Positions 17,804-25,883 are shown, counted from the stretch's first letter. The stretch: DNA of 64,000 nt from Rhodococcus sp. HNM0563 (GCF_012726195.1 NZ_JAASAF010000011.1:62001-126000), one strand, 5' to 3'. The notes: a model not told the origin generated them from the sequence alone. Numbers and translations: made by a program.

Positions 17804-19375
17804 GTGGCCACACCCGGAACGGACACTGTCGAGATCGCCCGCTGGACCAGGGCCCAGTGGTGGATGCTGGCGGTGTCGTGCCTGGCGGTGGCGCTGGTGG
17901 TCGCGGCGATGGCGGCGTTGTATTCGGCGTTGCCGCAGATCGCGCTTGCGACCGGGGCCACCCAAGCCCAGCTGACCTGGATCGTCGACGGCTACACGCT
18001 GGTGCTGGCGTGTCTGGTGCTGCCCGCCGGCGCCGTCGGTGACCGTTACGGGCGCCGCGTGGTGCTGGTGGTGGGGTTGGTGGTGTTCGCCGCCGCCTCG
18101 GCGCTGCCGCTGCTGCTGTCCGACCCGGCCTGGTTGATCGCGACGCGCGCGCTGGCCGGGGCAGGCGCCGCGCTGGTGATGCCCTCGACGCTGTCGATCC
18201 TCACTGCAGGGTTCGCCCCCGCTCATCGCGGCCGGGCGGTGGGGATATGGGCCGGGGTCGCCGGATCCGGGGCGATACTGGGGATTCTCGGTGCCGGGGT
18301 GCTGCTCGAACGATGGTCGTGGCTATCGGTGTTCGTAGGGTTGACCGTGGCCGGGGCGGTGCTGGCGGGGTTGGCGTGCACCATCGCCGAGTCCCGCCAG
18401 CGCGAGCATCCGCAGGTGGACTGGGTGGGCGCGGTGGCGGTGGCGGTCGCTGTCGCGGCGATCGTGTTCGCCGTGATCGAGTTCCCCGCGCGCGGCTGGG
18501 CCGACCCGCTCGTCGCCGCCGCCGCCGGGGTCGGCGTGGCCGCGACGGCGGCCTTCGTGGTCGTCGAGCTGCGCTCGGCGGCGCCGCTGCTGGATGTGCG
18601 GTTGTTCGCCCGCCGTGGTTTCGGTGCCGGGTCGCTGTCGGTGACCATCCAGTTCCTGGTCACCTTCGGGGTATTCCTGCTGCTTGTGCAGTACCTGCAG
18701 CTGGTCTTCGGTTACGGGCCGCTGGCCTCGGCGCTGGCGTTGGCGCCGATGGTGGTGCCGCTGGTCGTGATCTCGGTGATCGCGCCGTGGCTGTCGAGCC
18801 TGGTCGGGTTACGGGTGATGACCGTGGCCGGCCTGCTCACCATCGCCGCCGGGCTGGTGCTGGTGAGCCGGCTGACACTCGCCGCGCACTACCTCGACCT
18901 GCTGTGGCCGCTGCTGATCATGAGCGCGGGCCTGGGATTGTGCACCGCGCCGGCGACCTATGCCATCGTCGCCGACACCCCCGAGGCCAAACACGGGGTC
19001 GCCGCCGCGGTCAACGACGCCGCCCGCGAGATCGGCGCCGCGATCGGGATCGCCGTGGCCGGCAGCGTGCTGGCCGCCGGCTACACCCACCGCATCCAGC
19101 CCGCCCTGCCCCAGTTGCCCGAGCCCGCCCGCGGCCCGGTCGCCGATTCCCTGGCCGCGGCGCTGCAGGTCGCCGACCAGGCCGGACCGGTGGCCGCACC
19201 GCTGGCCGAGTTCGCCAAGGCCGCGTTCGTGCACGGCAGCGGCCAGGCCGCGCTCGCCCTGGCCGCCCTCACCACCGTCGGGGCGATCGTGCTGGCAGTA
19301 CTGGCCCCCGGCCGCGCACCACGCCGCCGATACATCTCGACCATTTCCCCCGCAAAACACGCTCCCTTCTCGTGA
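17804..19375 (+). CDS. MFS drug-efflux transporter, DHA2 (EmrB/QacA) type
   Basis: Proton-coupled exporter in the inner membrane, probably for a hydrophobic drug or antiseptic. 523 aa with about 14 predicted membrane spans. The conserved loop GDRYGRR follows span 2 and ALAGAGAALVMPSTLSIL corresponds to family motif C. The GTG at 17804 is preferred (GGGGAGG just upstream) over an in-frame start at 17711 whose extra residues are hydrophilic. It is regulated by the divergent TetR. This is the main cargo of the transposon. The substrate cannot be read from sequence. Confidence 0.88.
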   Translation: MATPGTDTVEIARWTRAQWWMLAVSCLAVALVVAAMAALYSALPQIALATGATQAQLTWIVDGYTLVLACLVLPAGAVGDRYGRRVVLVVGLVVFAAASALPLLLSDPAWLIATRALAGAGAALVMPSTLSILTAGFAPAHRGRAVGIWAGVAGSGAILGILGAGVLLERWSWLSVFVGLTVAGAVLAGLACTIAESRQREHPQVDWVGAVAVAVAVAAIVFAVIEFPARGWADPLVAAAAGVGVAATAAFVVVELRSAAPLLDVRLFARRGFGAGSLSVTIQFLVTFGVFLLLVQYLQLVFGYGPLASALALAPMVVPLVVISVIAPWLSSLVGLRVMTVAGLLTIAAGLVLVSRLTLAAHYLDLLWPLLIMSAGLGLCTAPATYAIVADTPEAKHGVAAAVNDAAREIGAAIGIAVAGSVLAAGYTHRIQPALPQLPEPARGPVADSLAAALQVADQAGPVAAPLAEFAKAAFVHGSGQAALALAALTTVGAIVLAVLAPGRAPRRRYISTISPAKHAPFS

Positions 19376-19387
19376 AAGACGCCCGTC

Positions 19388-19669
19388 ATGACGGCCTATC
19401 GCACGATCATCGTCGACACCGACGGATCCGACCGCTCCTACCGTGTGGTCGACCACGCCGCCGAACTCGCCCACGCCACCCACGCCCGGCTCCTGATCAT
19501 CTGCGCCCGCCACCCCATCGACGCACGTGAGCTCGGGGCGGACCTCGACCGGCTCGGACCCGACGCCTACCAGCTACGCGGCACCACTCCCACCGAGGCC
19601 ATCCTGCGGACCGCCCACCAGCACGCCCTCACCCACAACACACCCCCACACACCGATAACACCCCCTGA
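19388..19669 (+). CDS. universal stress protein domain, C-terminally truncated
   Basis: The N-terminal part matches the UspA fold: TIIVDTDGSDRSYRVVDHAAELA and a central LLIICAR strand. It stops at 93 aa, whereas single-domain Usp proteins have about 140-150 aa, and the C-terminal nucleotide-binding GxxG(x9)G(S/T) motif is absent. It lies 12 bp after the MFS gene and ends at the res site, so it was probably cut when the cargo joined the transposon. Function is doubtful. Confidence 0.6.
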   Translation: MTAYRTIIVDTDGSDRSYRVVDHAAELAHATHARLLIICARHPIDARELGADLDRLGPDAYQLRGTTPTEAILRTAHQHALTHNTPPHTDNTP

Positions 19670-19671
19670 CC

Positions 19672-19797
19672 TGTTCCGTAACCGGATCGGCCACCGGAAC
19701 ACCACGCAGAGCCAACGTCGGCCCAGCTCACCGGTGTTCCGTAGAGGTGTTCCGCTGACTGTGCCGGTCAGCCCCCGCTATCTGGAACACTTTCGGC
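19672..19797 (+). other. res site of the transposon
   Basis: Five copies of a GGAACA / TGTTCC core, in both orientations, lie upstream of tnpR: 19672-19677, 19696-19702, 19734-19740, 19747-19753 and 19784-19790. Repeated resolvase half-sites directly upstream of the resolvase gene are the usual layout of a Tn3-family res site. The region probably also contains the tnpR promoter, giving autorepression. Confidence 0.7.
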
Positions 19798-20415
19798 ATG
19801 GGTGAGCCGTTCCGCGTCGGATACTGCCGCTGCTCCACCGACGAACAAGACGTCGAGATCCAAACCGAGCAGCTATTGGCGCTCGGAGTGCCGCGTGAGC
19901 GGATCTTCATCGACAAAGGGTTCTCCGGGACCACCCGCAAGAACCGGGCCGGGCTCGACAACGCACTCGCCGCCGTCACCTCCGCCGCGGCGGCCATCGA
20001 CGGGCGACAGGTAGTGCTGACCACGCCGAAGTTCGACCGATTCGCACGCAACATGGCCGAAGCAGGCCAGACCCTGACCGAACTGCGCGAGCGCGAGGTG
20101 CTGTTCGGACTCGGGAGCTCGATCTACGACTGGAACGACCCGTTCGGCAAGCTCTTCCTGCAAACCTTGGCCATGGTCGCCGAATTCGAGGCCAACCTCA
20201 ACCACCTACGCACCCGCGAGGGCATGGCCAAGGCCCGCGCGAAAGGCAGGCTCAAGGGCAAGCAGCCGAAACTTCCTCTCACGGCACGGAAAACAATCCA
20301 CCGCCGCTACCACGACCCCGCCGACGACGCGAGCCTGGCGGACCTGGCCGAGGAATACAGCGTCGGCCGCTCCACCATCCACCGCATCGTCAGCAGTGCT
20401 GCACCACGAGCCTGA
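19798..20415 (+). CDS. tnpR: serine resolvase of the transposon
   Basis: Serine recombinase that resolves transposition cointegrates at res. VGYCRCSTDEQ places the nucleophile at Ser13; KFDRFARNM matches the conserved LDRLxR region. The long E-helix region (FLQTLAMVAEFEANL) and a C-terminal helix-turn-helix (SLADLAEEYSVGRSTIHRIV) follow. 205 aa, normal length. It reads outward to the right end. The remaining 202 bp to the right repeat hold no gene. Confidence 0.9.
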   Translation: MGEPFRVGYCRCSTDEQDVEIQTEQLLALGVPRERIFIDKGFSGTTRKNRAGLDNALAAVTSAAAAIDGRQVVLTTPKFDRFARNMAEAGQTLTELREREVLFGLGSSIYDWNDPFGKLFLQTLAMVAEFEANLNHLRTREGMAKARAKGRLKGKQPKLPLTARKTIHRRYHDPADDASLADLAEEYSVGRSTIHRIVSSAAPRA

Positions 20416-20617
20416 GAATTCACCAGCCTGTCGTCAGGATCCCGCTACTTTGCACTTCCTGACAACCTTGGGTTGCGGGCCCTTACGTCCCACACGAGTT
20501 CTGGCCCGAATCGGATCGTCGGCGAGCTGGGCGGATACGCCGCGCCCGCCAGGAGCCGGTGGCGAGACAGACGATCGTTTCGACCCAACAGGCCGAGCGG
20601 ATCACCGACCGGGCACT
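20416..20617 (+). other. transposon right-end spacer, no gene seen
   Basis: Between the tnpR stop and the right inverted repeat; only short, unsupported frames are present. Confidence 0.5.
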
Positions 20618-20660
20618 ACGCCATATCCGCCCGATTTTCGGCAAATGCTACGGCTACCCC
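20618..20660 (-). repeat. right terminal inverted repeat of the transposon
   Basis: 43 bp ending GGCTACCCC, the inverted partner of 13821-13863. Confidence 0.92.
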
Positions 20661-20665
20661 GATCA
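20661..20665. repeat. target-site duplication GATCA, right copy
   Basis: Matches 13816-13820. The following bases GTCAGCG pair with CGCTGAC left of the element (13809-13815), so the original target was a hairpin loop. Confidence 0.9.
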
Positions 20666-20792
20666 GTCAGCGCAGCTTCGGGTGGAGAACGTTCGTGGTC
20701 CCATTCGGCTCATGAATCGTCGACGCCCGCCGCTCCTGCTGCAGGGCTGTGCCCCGCGCTCCCGGAGCCTCACGGGCGCCGGCGCGATCCGG

Positions 20793-21353
20793 CTACCCGC
20801 AGAACAGGGCCGCTCGCGCCCGCAGCAGCTCCGGGTCGCCGTCGATCAGGCTGGCCGGAGCGTGCCCTTCGACGGTGGTCATCCACCAGCGGGCTACCGC
20901 CCATCCATCACCGTGCTCGGTGACCTGTCGGTTGACCTCGGCAACCACGGGGTGGACCCGCGCCCGCTCGACGTCGAACTGGAACGCCGGGAACAGAAAT
21001 CGTCCCTGCACTTCCAGTCCGACGATCTCCCCGCGCGACCGCAACCGCGATGCGACGACCCGGTTGCTCGATCCGCGCGCACCCACGGCTTCGGCGACCT
21101 CCACCGCGGTGAACAAGGGCTGGCTGAGCACAACGTTCTGTTCCGCGATCTCGGCGCGGGCCGCGGCGAGGGCCTGCTCGACGAGCTGTCCGACGCCGGC
21201 CTCGGTGACTGCGGTCAGCGTCGGCCCCATCGACAGCAGGGTGGCGAGTTGGTCGCGGACGGCCTCGAAGGTGGGGCGGCGGTCGAGCTCGGTGAGGATC
21301 GCGCGCACGAACTCCGAATCGCTGAGGTCGGCGAGCTGGTCGCGCGGCGGCAT
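20793..21353 (-). CDS. DNA-binding protein with MbcA/ParS/Xre-like C-terminus
   Basis: 186 aa. The middle (AVEVAEAVGARGSSNRVVASRLRSRGEIVGLEVQGRFLFPAFQFD) resembles the helix-turn-helix plus FxFPAFQF core of stand-alone MbcA/ParS/Xre-type proteins. The C-terminus (DGWAVARWWMTTVEGHAPASLIDGDPELLRARA) matches the toxin-binding or dimerisation part. No RES-domain toxin is adjacent, so it may be an orphan regulator. ATG 21353 lies 33 bp after a candidate minus-strand ECF-like -10. It diverges from the HExxH protein gene and may regulate it. Confidence 0.6.
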   Translation of the reverse strand: MPPRDQLADLSDSEFVRAILTELDRRPTFEAVRDQLATLLSMGPTLTAVTEAGVGQLVEQALAAARAEIAEQNVVLSQPLFTAVEVAEAVGARGSSNRVVASRLRSRGEIVGLEVQGRFLFPAFQFDVERARVHPVVAEVNRQVTEHGDGWAVARWWMTTVEGHAPASLIDGDPELLRARAALFCG

Positions 21354-21386
21354 GCGGTCCCTTCGTCGTCCAGTGGTAGCGGTGGC

Positions 21387-21417
21387 TACGCAATCTTGCC
21401 CCGTTGCGCGCGTTGCA
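21387..21417 (-). promoter_or_regulatory. weak ECF-like promoter for the MbcA-like gene
   Basis: Minus strand TGCAACG (21411-21417), 17 bp, TTGCGTA (21387-21393); 33 bp before the ATG. Confidence 0.35.
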
Positions 21418-21507
21418 CCTACTCGATCACCTCTCGACCCCCTCCCTCGGGCGGACGGGACACCGAAACCACAGGTAAATCCGGTCGGGGAACAGGGAGA
21501 GAAGTTC

Positions 21508-22917
21508 GTGTGTGATGGGATCAACGATCCGGGAGGGCCACGTCGATGCCCCTCACAGCGCGGCGAGCGGCGCCGCGAATACCGGCGGGCGCTGTACGCG
21601 GCGCAGAAGGCCGCCGCCGTCGTCGACCCCACCGGCCCCGACCCGGACGACACCGTCCTGGTGGGGGAGTCCACGGCCGAACTCATCGCCGCCGCCCGCC
21701 AGACCGTCGATGACGCCTACGCCGCGTACACCGCCAACCCCACCGTGGAGTCGGTGCGCCGCTACGAGGCCGCTGTCCGCGACGCCGGCGCACTCATCGC
21801 CAGCCAGGTCGACGCCGAGATCGCCGGCCGACTCGACCCGACCGAACTCGGCCGAATCGACGCGGCCCGAGCCCACGTCAAAGAGATGCTCGCGCAGCAG
21901 ATCACCGCGAAGCGCGCAGTCGAGCAGAAGATCCACGACCTGACCACCGAGATGCGCCGGCTGCCCCCGGTCGAACGCGTCGAGCGGCTAGCCCAGATTC
22001 GGGAGATGACCGACGAATTCAACTCCCGCACCGCGGCGATCCGCGCCGCCAGCACCGAGGTCGACAACCTCGAGCTGCGCCGCGGCGCCGAGGAAGGACG
22101 CATCGCCGCCGAAGTCCTGGGCCGCTACCGCGAGTACGGCACTGTCGTCCCCGACGTTCATCCGATGACCACCGCCCGCGCCCAGTCGGTCACCGCAAAC
22201 GCCGCCACCGCGTTCCCCTCCGCATGGATGAAAGACTCGTCGGAGAACACCCGGCTGTTGGTGAAAGAGTCCAAGGCCCGCGCCTACTACCAGCACATAT
22301 CGATGGTTCGAATCAGCGACACCACCGACTACCCCTACAGTGACGACCGTGCCAGCGAGCCGACCTGGGCGACCCGAAAGGCGATGCCCCCGGCACCCGA
22401 CAAGTCACCGGTCGACCGGATGCGGGAACTGGACTGGCCCGACGGCACCAGCCCCAAGTGGGTCGCTGTCCGCGACCCCGAGACCCGTCGCTGGGGGTGG
22501 AAGCTGCGCATGACCAATAACGCGGTCGCGGTGATGTCCGAACTCCGGGTACCCACCTCCGTCGCCGGCCCCGATGAGACGAGGCGCGTCGCCATCCACG
22601 AGATGTCGCACCGCATGGAAGCGATCAACCCACGTATCGGGCCCGCCTGCTTGAGCTTCCGCGATCGCCGCACCAGCAACCCTGACGGCACCCTGCACCC
22701 GCTCCGGAAGTACGCGAAGAACGAGGTCGTGCGCCCCGACGAGTTCGTCGACGCCTATGTCGGCAAGGACTACAAGTCGGAGGTGCACAGCGAGGTGATG
22801 TCGATGGGCATGGAGTCGGTGTTCGGGGGATCCCACGGGGGACTCCAGGGACACCACGGGTACCGCGCCGACCCGGAGCATCGGAACCTGATCTTCGGGC
22901 TCTGCGTCACCGCCTGA
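21508..22917 (+). CDS. protein with HExxH zinc-protease-like C-terminus
   Basis: 469 aa. The first half is a long alpha-helical, coiled-coil-like region (for example AAARQTVDDAYAAYTA and ERLAQIREMTDEFNSRTAAI). The second half contains IHEMSHRME with His364, Glu365 and His368, the HExxH zinc motif. A later acidic stretch, HSEVMSMGMES, could give the third ligand. GTG 21508 is chosen because GGAGAG lies about 8 bp upstream; the open frame extends further upstream but opposes the MbcA-like gene. No signal peptide is seen. The layout resembles phage- or plasmid-borne toxin or head-associated peptidases. Activity is inferred from the motif alone. Confidence 0.6.
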   Translation: MCDGINDPGGPRRCPSQRGERRREYRRALYAAQKAAAVVDPTGPDPDDTVLVGESTAELIAAARQTVDDAYAAYTANPTVESVRRYEAAVRDAGALIASQVDAEIAGRLDPTELGRIDAARAHVKEMLAQQITAKRAVEQKIHDLTTEMRRLPPVERVERLAQIREMTDEFNSRTAAIRAASTEVDNLELRRGAEEGRIAAEVLGRYREYGTVVPDVHPMTTARAQSVTANAATAFPSAWMKDSSENTRLLVKESKARAYYQHISMVRISDTTDYPYSDDRASEPTWATRKAMPPAPDKSPVDRMRELDWPDGTSPKWVAVRDPETRRWGWKLRMTNNAVAVMSELRVPTSVAGPDETRRVAIHEMSHRMEAINPRIGPACLSFRDRRTSNPDGTLHPLRKYAKNEVVRPDEFVDAYVGKDYKSEVHSEVMSMGMESVFGGSHGGLQGHHGYRADPEHRNLIFGLCVTA

Positions 22918-22934
22918 ACTCCGGCTGTCGCGCC

Positions 22935-22965
22935 TGCAACAGGGTGGGTTTTCGTTTCTAACGTC
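22935..22965 (+). promoter_or_regulatory. ECF-like promoter
   Basis: TGCAACA (22935-22941), 17 bp, TAACGTC (22959-22965); 49 bp before the ATG at 23015. Confidence 0.7.
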
Positions 22966-22990
22966 TCAATCGACCGAAATCGACTGAGAC
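22963..22990. promoter_or_regulatory. 28-bp inverted repeat at the transcription start
   Basis: GTCTCAATCGA and TCGACTGAGAC (one mismatch) are separated by CCGAAA, overlapping the end of the -10 and covering the expected start site. It looks like a repressor operator or a 5' mRNA hairpin. Confidence 0.55.
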
Positions 22991-23014
22991 AGTAGAAACT
23001 AAGGGGAATTCACG

Positions 23015-23248
23015 ATGGCGCACCTCCCGTACACCGCCACCCACCGACCGGCCGCCTCGGTGGTGCGCCACCGCACCCGCCTCGAGGTGGCGCGGCCACC
23101 GGCCCCGGCCACACTCGAGGAGGAGCTCCTCGCGAGCCTGGACGAGTGGATGGCACACCACCCGACCGCGGCCAGCATCGTCGCCGGCGTCAGCGGCGTC
23201 GCACTGATGTTCCTCGTCGCCTACGCAGTGGTCGCGTCGAGCATCTGA
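23015..23248 (+). CDS. small single-pass membrane protein, 77 aa
   Basis: A basic N-terminal half (about residues 1-50) is followed by one hydrophobic span (SIVAGVSGVALMFLVAYAVV, about 54-73). With no signal peptide the N-terminus is probably cytoplasmic. Function unknown; small tail-anchored proteins of this form occur in phages and plasmids as superinfection or envelope modifiers, but nothing here proves that. The ATG follows AAGGGGAATTC, and the gene has its own ECF-like promoter overlapped by a palindrome. Confidence 0.65.
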   Translation: MAHLPYTATHRPAASVVRHRTRLEVARPPAPATLEEELLASLDEWMAHHPTAASIVAGVSGVALMFLVAYAVVASSI

Positions 23249-23629
23249 CACCGCCCGCGGCGCCTCGACACCTGCACCGATACCAGTGAACCCACGGCAC
23301 CGTCGGGGCATCTTCGCGCCACCACCACACCACCGCGGGGACCATCGCAGCGTCCACGGCAGAACCAAGGGCCTGCCGATGACCACCGTTGACGACGTAG
23401 TTTGGCTTCCCGCCGAGCTGTTTCTCCTCCAAGCGCTTACCCCGCGCCCAGGCGGGCAGGTGAGAGGTGGGCTGTCCGCGGATCGCCGGCAGGCGCATCG
23501 GGGAAACCCGCTGGCTGCGTGGGTATCCCCCGGCCAGCCGCGGGCGAACTGTGAGTGCAACACCCGCCGACCCTCATCGGCAAAGTCGTTCCCGACAGCA
23601 CCGAGAACGACCGAAAGAGGTTGCCCGCC
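23249..23629 (+). promoter_or_regulatory. intergenic region with GCTGTCC box and weak promoter
   Basis: About 380 bp. GCTGTCCGCG at 23471 is followed 85 bp later by TGCAACA (23556-23562) and, after 17 bp, a poor -10 GCAAAGT (23580-23586), 43 bp before the ATG at 23630. A frame starting at ATG 23379 (MTTVDDVVWLPAELF) and a competing minus-strand frame both look partly protein-like; neither is convincing. Confidence 0.4.
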
Positions 23630-24073
23630 ATGCCCGCTCCCGTGATCCCCACCAAGTCCAACTTCGCTGAGATTCACGGCATCGACACCGAGACCGGCTA
23701 CCTCGTCGACGTCGACGGCGCGTTCCTCGGCGTGGACCCGGCCATCACCGCCACCAAGCACAAGCTGTTCATCTCCGCCGCGACCGCTGCCGCCCACCTG
23801 CTGCGCGCCCGCCCCGCCGCTGGCACCGCCACCGTGTGGAGCCGCAGCCACCAGCGCCTGTGGGACGCGATGAACATCGATCTCGGGCAACTCCGCGGTC
23901 ACGTCCACCACGACGCCACCCGCTGGCTGCGCGACGCAATCGACCAGGCCCGCGTCGAGCGTCGCCTTCGCGAGAATGGCCAGCCCCTGCCCCCGCGCAA
24001 CGCGATCTACATCAAGGCCCTGGCCAGCGAGATTCGCCTCGCGGAGCGCTCCGTCGCCCATCTGGCCGCCTGA
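23630..24073 (+). CDS. hypothetical protein, 147 aa
   Basis: Unknown family. The N-terminal part contains SNFAEIHGIDTETGYLVDVD; the C-terminal two thirds are helical and basic (DATRWLRDAIDQARVERRLRE). The ATG at 23630 is preceded by GAAAGAGG. Expressed from its own candidate promoter and closed by a 13-bp hairpin, it is a self-contained cassette. Confidence 0.65.
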   Translation: MPAPVIPTKSNFAEIHGIDTETGYLVDVDGAFLGVDPAITATKHKLFISAATAAAHLLRARPAAGTATVWSRSHQRLWDAMNIDLGQLRGHVHHDATRWLRDAIDQARVERRLRENGQPLPPRNAIYIKALASEIRLAERSVAHLAA

Positions 24074-24075
24074 CC

Positions 24076-24116
24076 CCGCTGCGCCCCGACCTGACCCTTC
24101 GGACGGGGCGCAGCGG
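24076..24116 (+). terminator. 13-bp perfect hairpin terminator
   Basis: CCGCTGCGCCCCG (24076-24088) pairs with CGGGGCGCAGCGG (24104-24116) across a 15-nt loop, starting 2 bp after the preceding stop. Confidence 0.75.
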
Positions 24117-24157
24117 CCTCCAACCACCCATCTCACTTCGCCCGCCCAGGAGTCCGC

Positions 24158-24391
24158 ATGAGCGATCAGCCACGTATCCGCGTCACCATCACCGAGACCA
24201 TCGTCTACGAGCGCAGCTACACGCCCGAAGAGATCGCCGAGGCCGCCCCCGGACTCGGCGGCCTCACGCCCGGCGAGATCGTCACCGTCATCAACGACCA
24301 CGGCGACTCCGAGGGGCACTTGCACGAGGACATGGAGCGCCACAACGAGGTCACCGGCGCAGTCGCTGAGGCGGTCCTCATCCACGTGTGA
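24158..24391 (+). CDS. hypothetical acidic protein, 77 aa
   Basis: Small acidic protein beginning with strand-like RIRVTITETIVYERSYTPEE and containing GGLTPGEIVTVINDHGDSE. No known family. The ATG has GGAG about 6 bp upstream. It lies between the terminator of the preceding gene and the promoter of the next, so it needs its own promoter, which is not obvious. Confidence 0.6.
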   Translation: MSDQPRIRVTITETIVYERSYTPEEIAEAAPGLGGLTPGEIVTVINDHGDSEGHLHEDMERHNEVTGAVAEAVLIHV

Positions 24392-24445
24392 CCAGCACCG
24401 CCGGCCCGTCGCTGGGAACTGCGCACGGGCTTGCCGGGCCGGAGC

Positions 24446-24544
24446 GCTGTCCGTCTGTTCCCGAGGGTTCGCCTCGCTTCGGGGAATGTCACAAGTTTTC
24501 GTGGCTGTGGCTGTGCAACACGTGGAGAGGTTCCGTCATACGTT
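24446..24544 (+). promoter_or_regulatory. GCTGTCCG box and ECF-like promoter
   Basis: GCTGTCC (24446-24452), then TGCAACA (24514-24520), 17 bp, ATACGTT (24538-24544); 47 bp before the GTG at 24592. Confidence 0.65.
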
Positions 24545-24591
24545 TTGCGCATCGGATCTGCTCACACCCCCGCATTGAATGGAGAGCCACG

Positions 24592-24927
24592 GTGCACACA
24601 CATACCGATAAGGCCGAACTTGATCTTGTTGCTGCGGTGCTGCTCGTCGTACCCGAGGCAACCACCATCACCCTGGAGCTCGCGGAGTTCACCGAAGTCC
24701 CCACGTGGGACACGATGGCTGTGCTCACCGTCGGAATGTACGGTGCGCTCGACGCGCTCGAACTCGACGCAGACGTCATCGCAGCGTTCTCCGCAGCGCA
24801 TCCGCCAACAGGCCGGTACGTCATCGACATCGACGCCGCCCTCACCGCGCCCCTCGCCCCGCCGATCCCGCTGCCTCTGCCAGCTCCGACCGTCGAACCG
24901 ATTGAGTGCCCGCGGGCGGCGTCGTGA
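24592..24927 (+). CDS. hypothetical protein, 111 aa
   Basis: Unknown function. The GTG at 24592 is preferred over the far-upstream in-frame ATG because it follows GGAGAG and the promoter at 24514-24544. Composition is acidic, with a Pro-rich tail (APPIPLPLPAPTVEPIE). The stop overlaps the GTG of the following nuclease gene (GTGA), so the two form an operon and may work together. Confidence 0.65.
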   Translation: MHTHTDKAELDLVAAVLLVVPEATTITLELAEFTEVPTWDTMAVLTVGMYGALDALELDADVIAAFSAAHPPTGRYVIDIDAALTAPLAPPIPLPLPAPTVEPIECPRAAS

Positions 24928-25880
24928 CCCAGCCGAGGCTCGCACACGCGACCGAGTGGGGGCGGATGTACGGCCGGTTTGTGGGGGACCTGCCGCGCGT
25001 GCCCTCGATCACGACCGTTCTGGGGGAGGCCCCGGACACTCTGCACGGCTGGCACGCCCGAGTCGCGGCCGACGCGATGAAGGCGTACCTCGACGGCGGT
25101 GACGCACTGGCCCGGTATCCGCACGTGATCGCCGCCATCGACGAAGCCCGCGCCCGCAACCGCGACGTGGACCGCGCAGCGCGCAAAGCGGTCGCAGGGA
25201 CTGGTGCTTGGTTGGCCGACCAGGCGGCTGAGCGGGGCGATCGTGTGCACGACTACGCCGAACAGGTCGCCCGCTACTACCTCGGAGTCGGCACTCTCGA
25301 CGAGATCACCGAAGCCCGGGATCGACTCGCCGCGCACAACGAACTCGGCTACGCCGCGCAGTTCGATGACTGGGTGATGAGATACCAGGTCCGGCCCGTC
25401 TTCTGCGAAGCGACGGTCTGGAATCACGACACTGGGGGATACGCCGGCACCATCGACATCGGATTCGAGACGAACGGTCTGATGATCATCGGCGACTACA
25501 AGTCGAAGGAATCGTTCGACAACCGCCCCAAGCGACTGGACCCCAAGGTCGGGCTACAGCTCGTGGCGGGGATGAACGCGCAGGAGTACTGCACCGACCC
25601 GCAGGCCCCCGGTATGTGGGAACCGTGGCGTTGGGGGAAGCCCGCGATGCTCGTCGGCATCGGCATTTCGGACACGGGCGTCGACGTCCAACGGATCAAC
25701 CCCAACCTCCACGATCTGCTGTGGACGAAGTTCCAGCGACTGCGGGCACTGTGGCAGTCCCACCACGACGTCGACATGGCCGACGTCCTGTCTCCGCTGC
25801 GGCCCCCACCATCCGCCGCCCGATGGCCGGACGAAACCCTGGTCCCTCTCAACCTAGGCTCAGCAGGTGCCGCTGCATGA
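24924..25880 (+). CDS. PD-(D/E)XK nuclease, Cas4/RecB-like
   Basis: 318 aa. The core carries Glu in EATVWNHDTGGYAG, Asp178 in GTID and D191-Y-K193 in IIGDYKSKES, the classical metal-binding and catalytic pattern of phage exonucleases and RecB-like domains. The N-terminal part (PSITTVLGE) is also typical of this group. There are no Fe-S cysteines as in Cas4. GTG 24924 overlaps the preceding stop. A role in recombination, replication or end processing of element DNA is likely. Confidence 0.75.
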   Translation: MTQPRLAHATEWGRMYGRFVGDLPRVPSITTVLGEAPDTLHGWHARVAADAMKAYLDGGDALARYPHVIAAIDEARARNRDVDRAARKAVAGTGAWLADQAAERGDRVHDYAEQVARYYLGVGTLDEITEARDRLAAHNELGYAAQFDDWVMRYQVRPVFCEATVWNHDTGGYAGTIDIGFETNGLMIIGDYKSKESFDNRPKRLDPKVGLQLVAGMNAQEYCTDPQAPGMWEPWRWGKPAMLVGIGISDTGVDVQRINPNLHDLLWTKFQRLRALWQSHHDVDMADVLSPLRPPPSAARWPDETLVPLNLGSAGAAA

Positions 25881-25883
25881 CCC

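Larger units (their letters stand above)
13821..20660 (+). mobile_element. complete Tn3-family transposon, 6840 bp
   Basis: Bounded by 43-bp terminal inverted repeats that begin GGGG and differ at four positions, and flanked by GATCA duplications. It carries tnpA, a divergent tetR/MFS efflux pair, a 3'-truncated UspA gene, a res site and a serine resolvase gene. All parts needed for replicative transposition and cointegrate resolution are present. None of its genes carries the ECF-like promoter common outside it, consistent with independent arrival. Confidence 0.92.

Noticed and set aside
20749-21507. Upstream extension of the HExxH protein frame
   Set aside because: It runs opposite the MbcA-like gene and is Arg/Ser/Pro-rich; the GTG at 21508 with GGAGAG upstream is a better start.
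23286-23645. Plus-strand 119-aa frame (internal start at 23379)
   Set aside because: The beginning reads like protein, but it soon turns Arg/Pro-rich and runs through the promoter of the next gene; a competing minus-strand frame is equally plausible.
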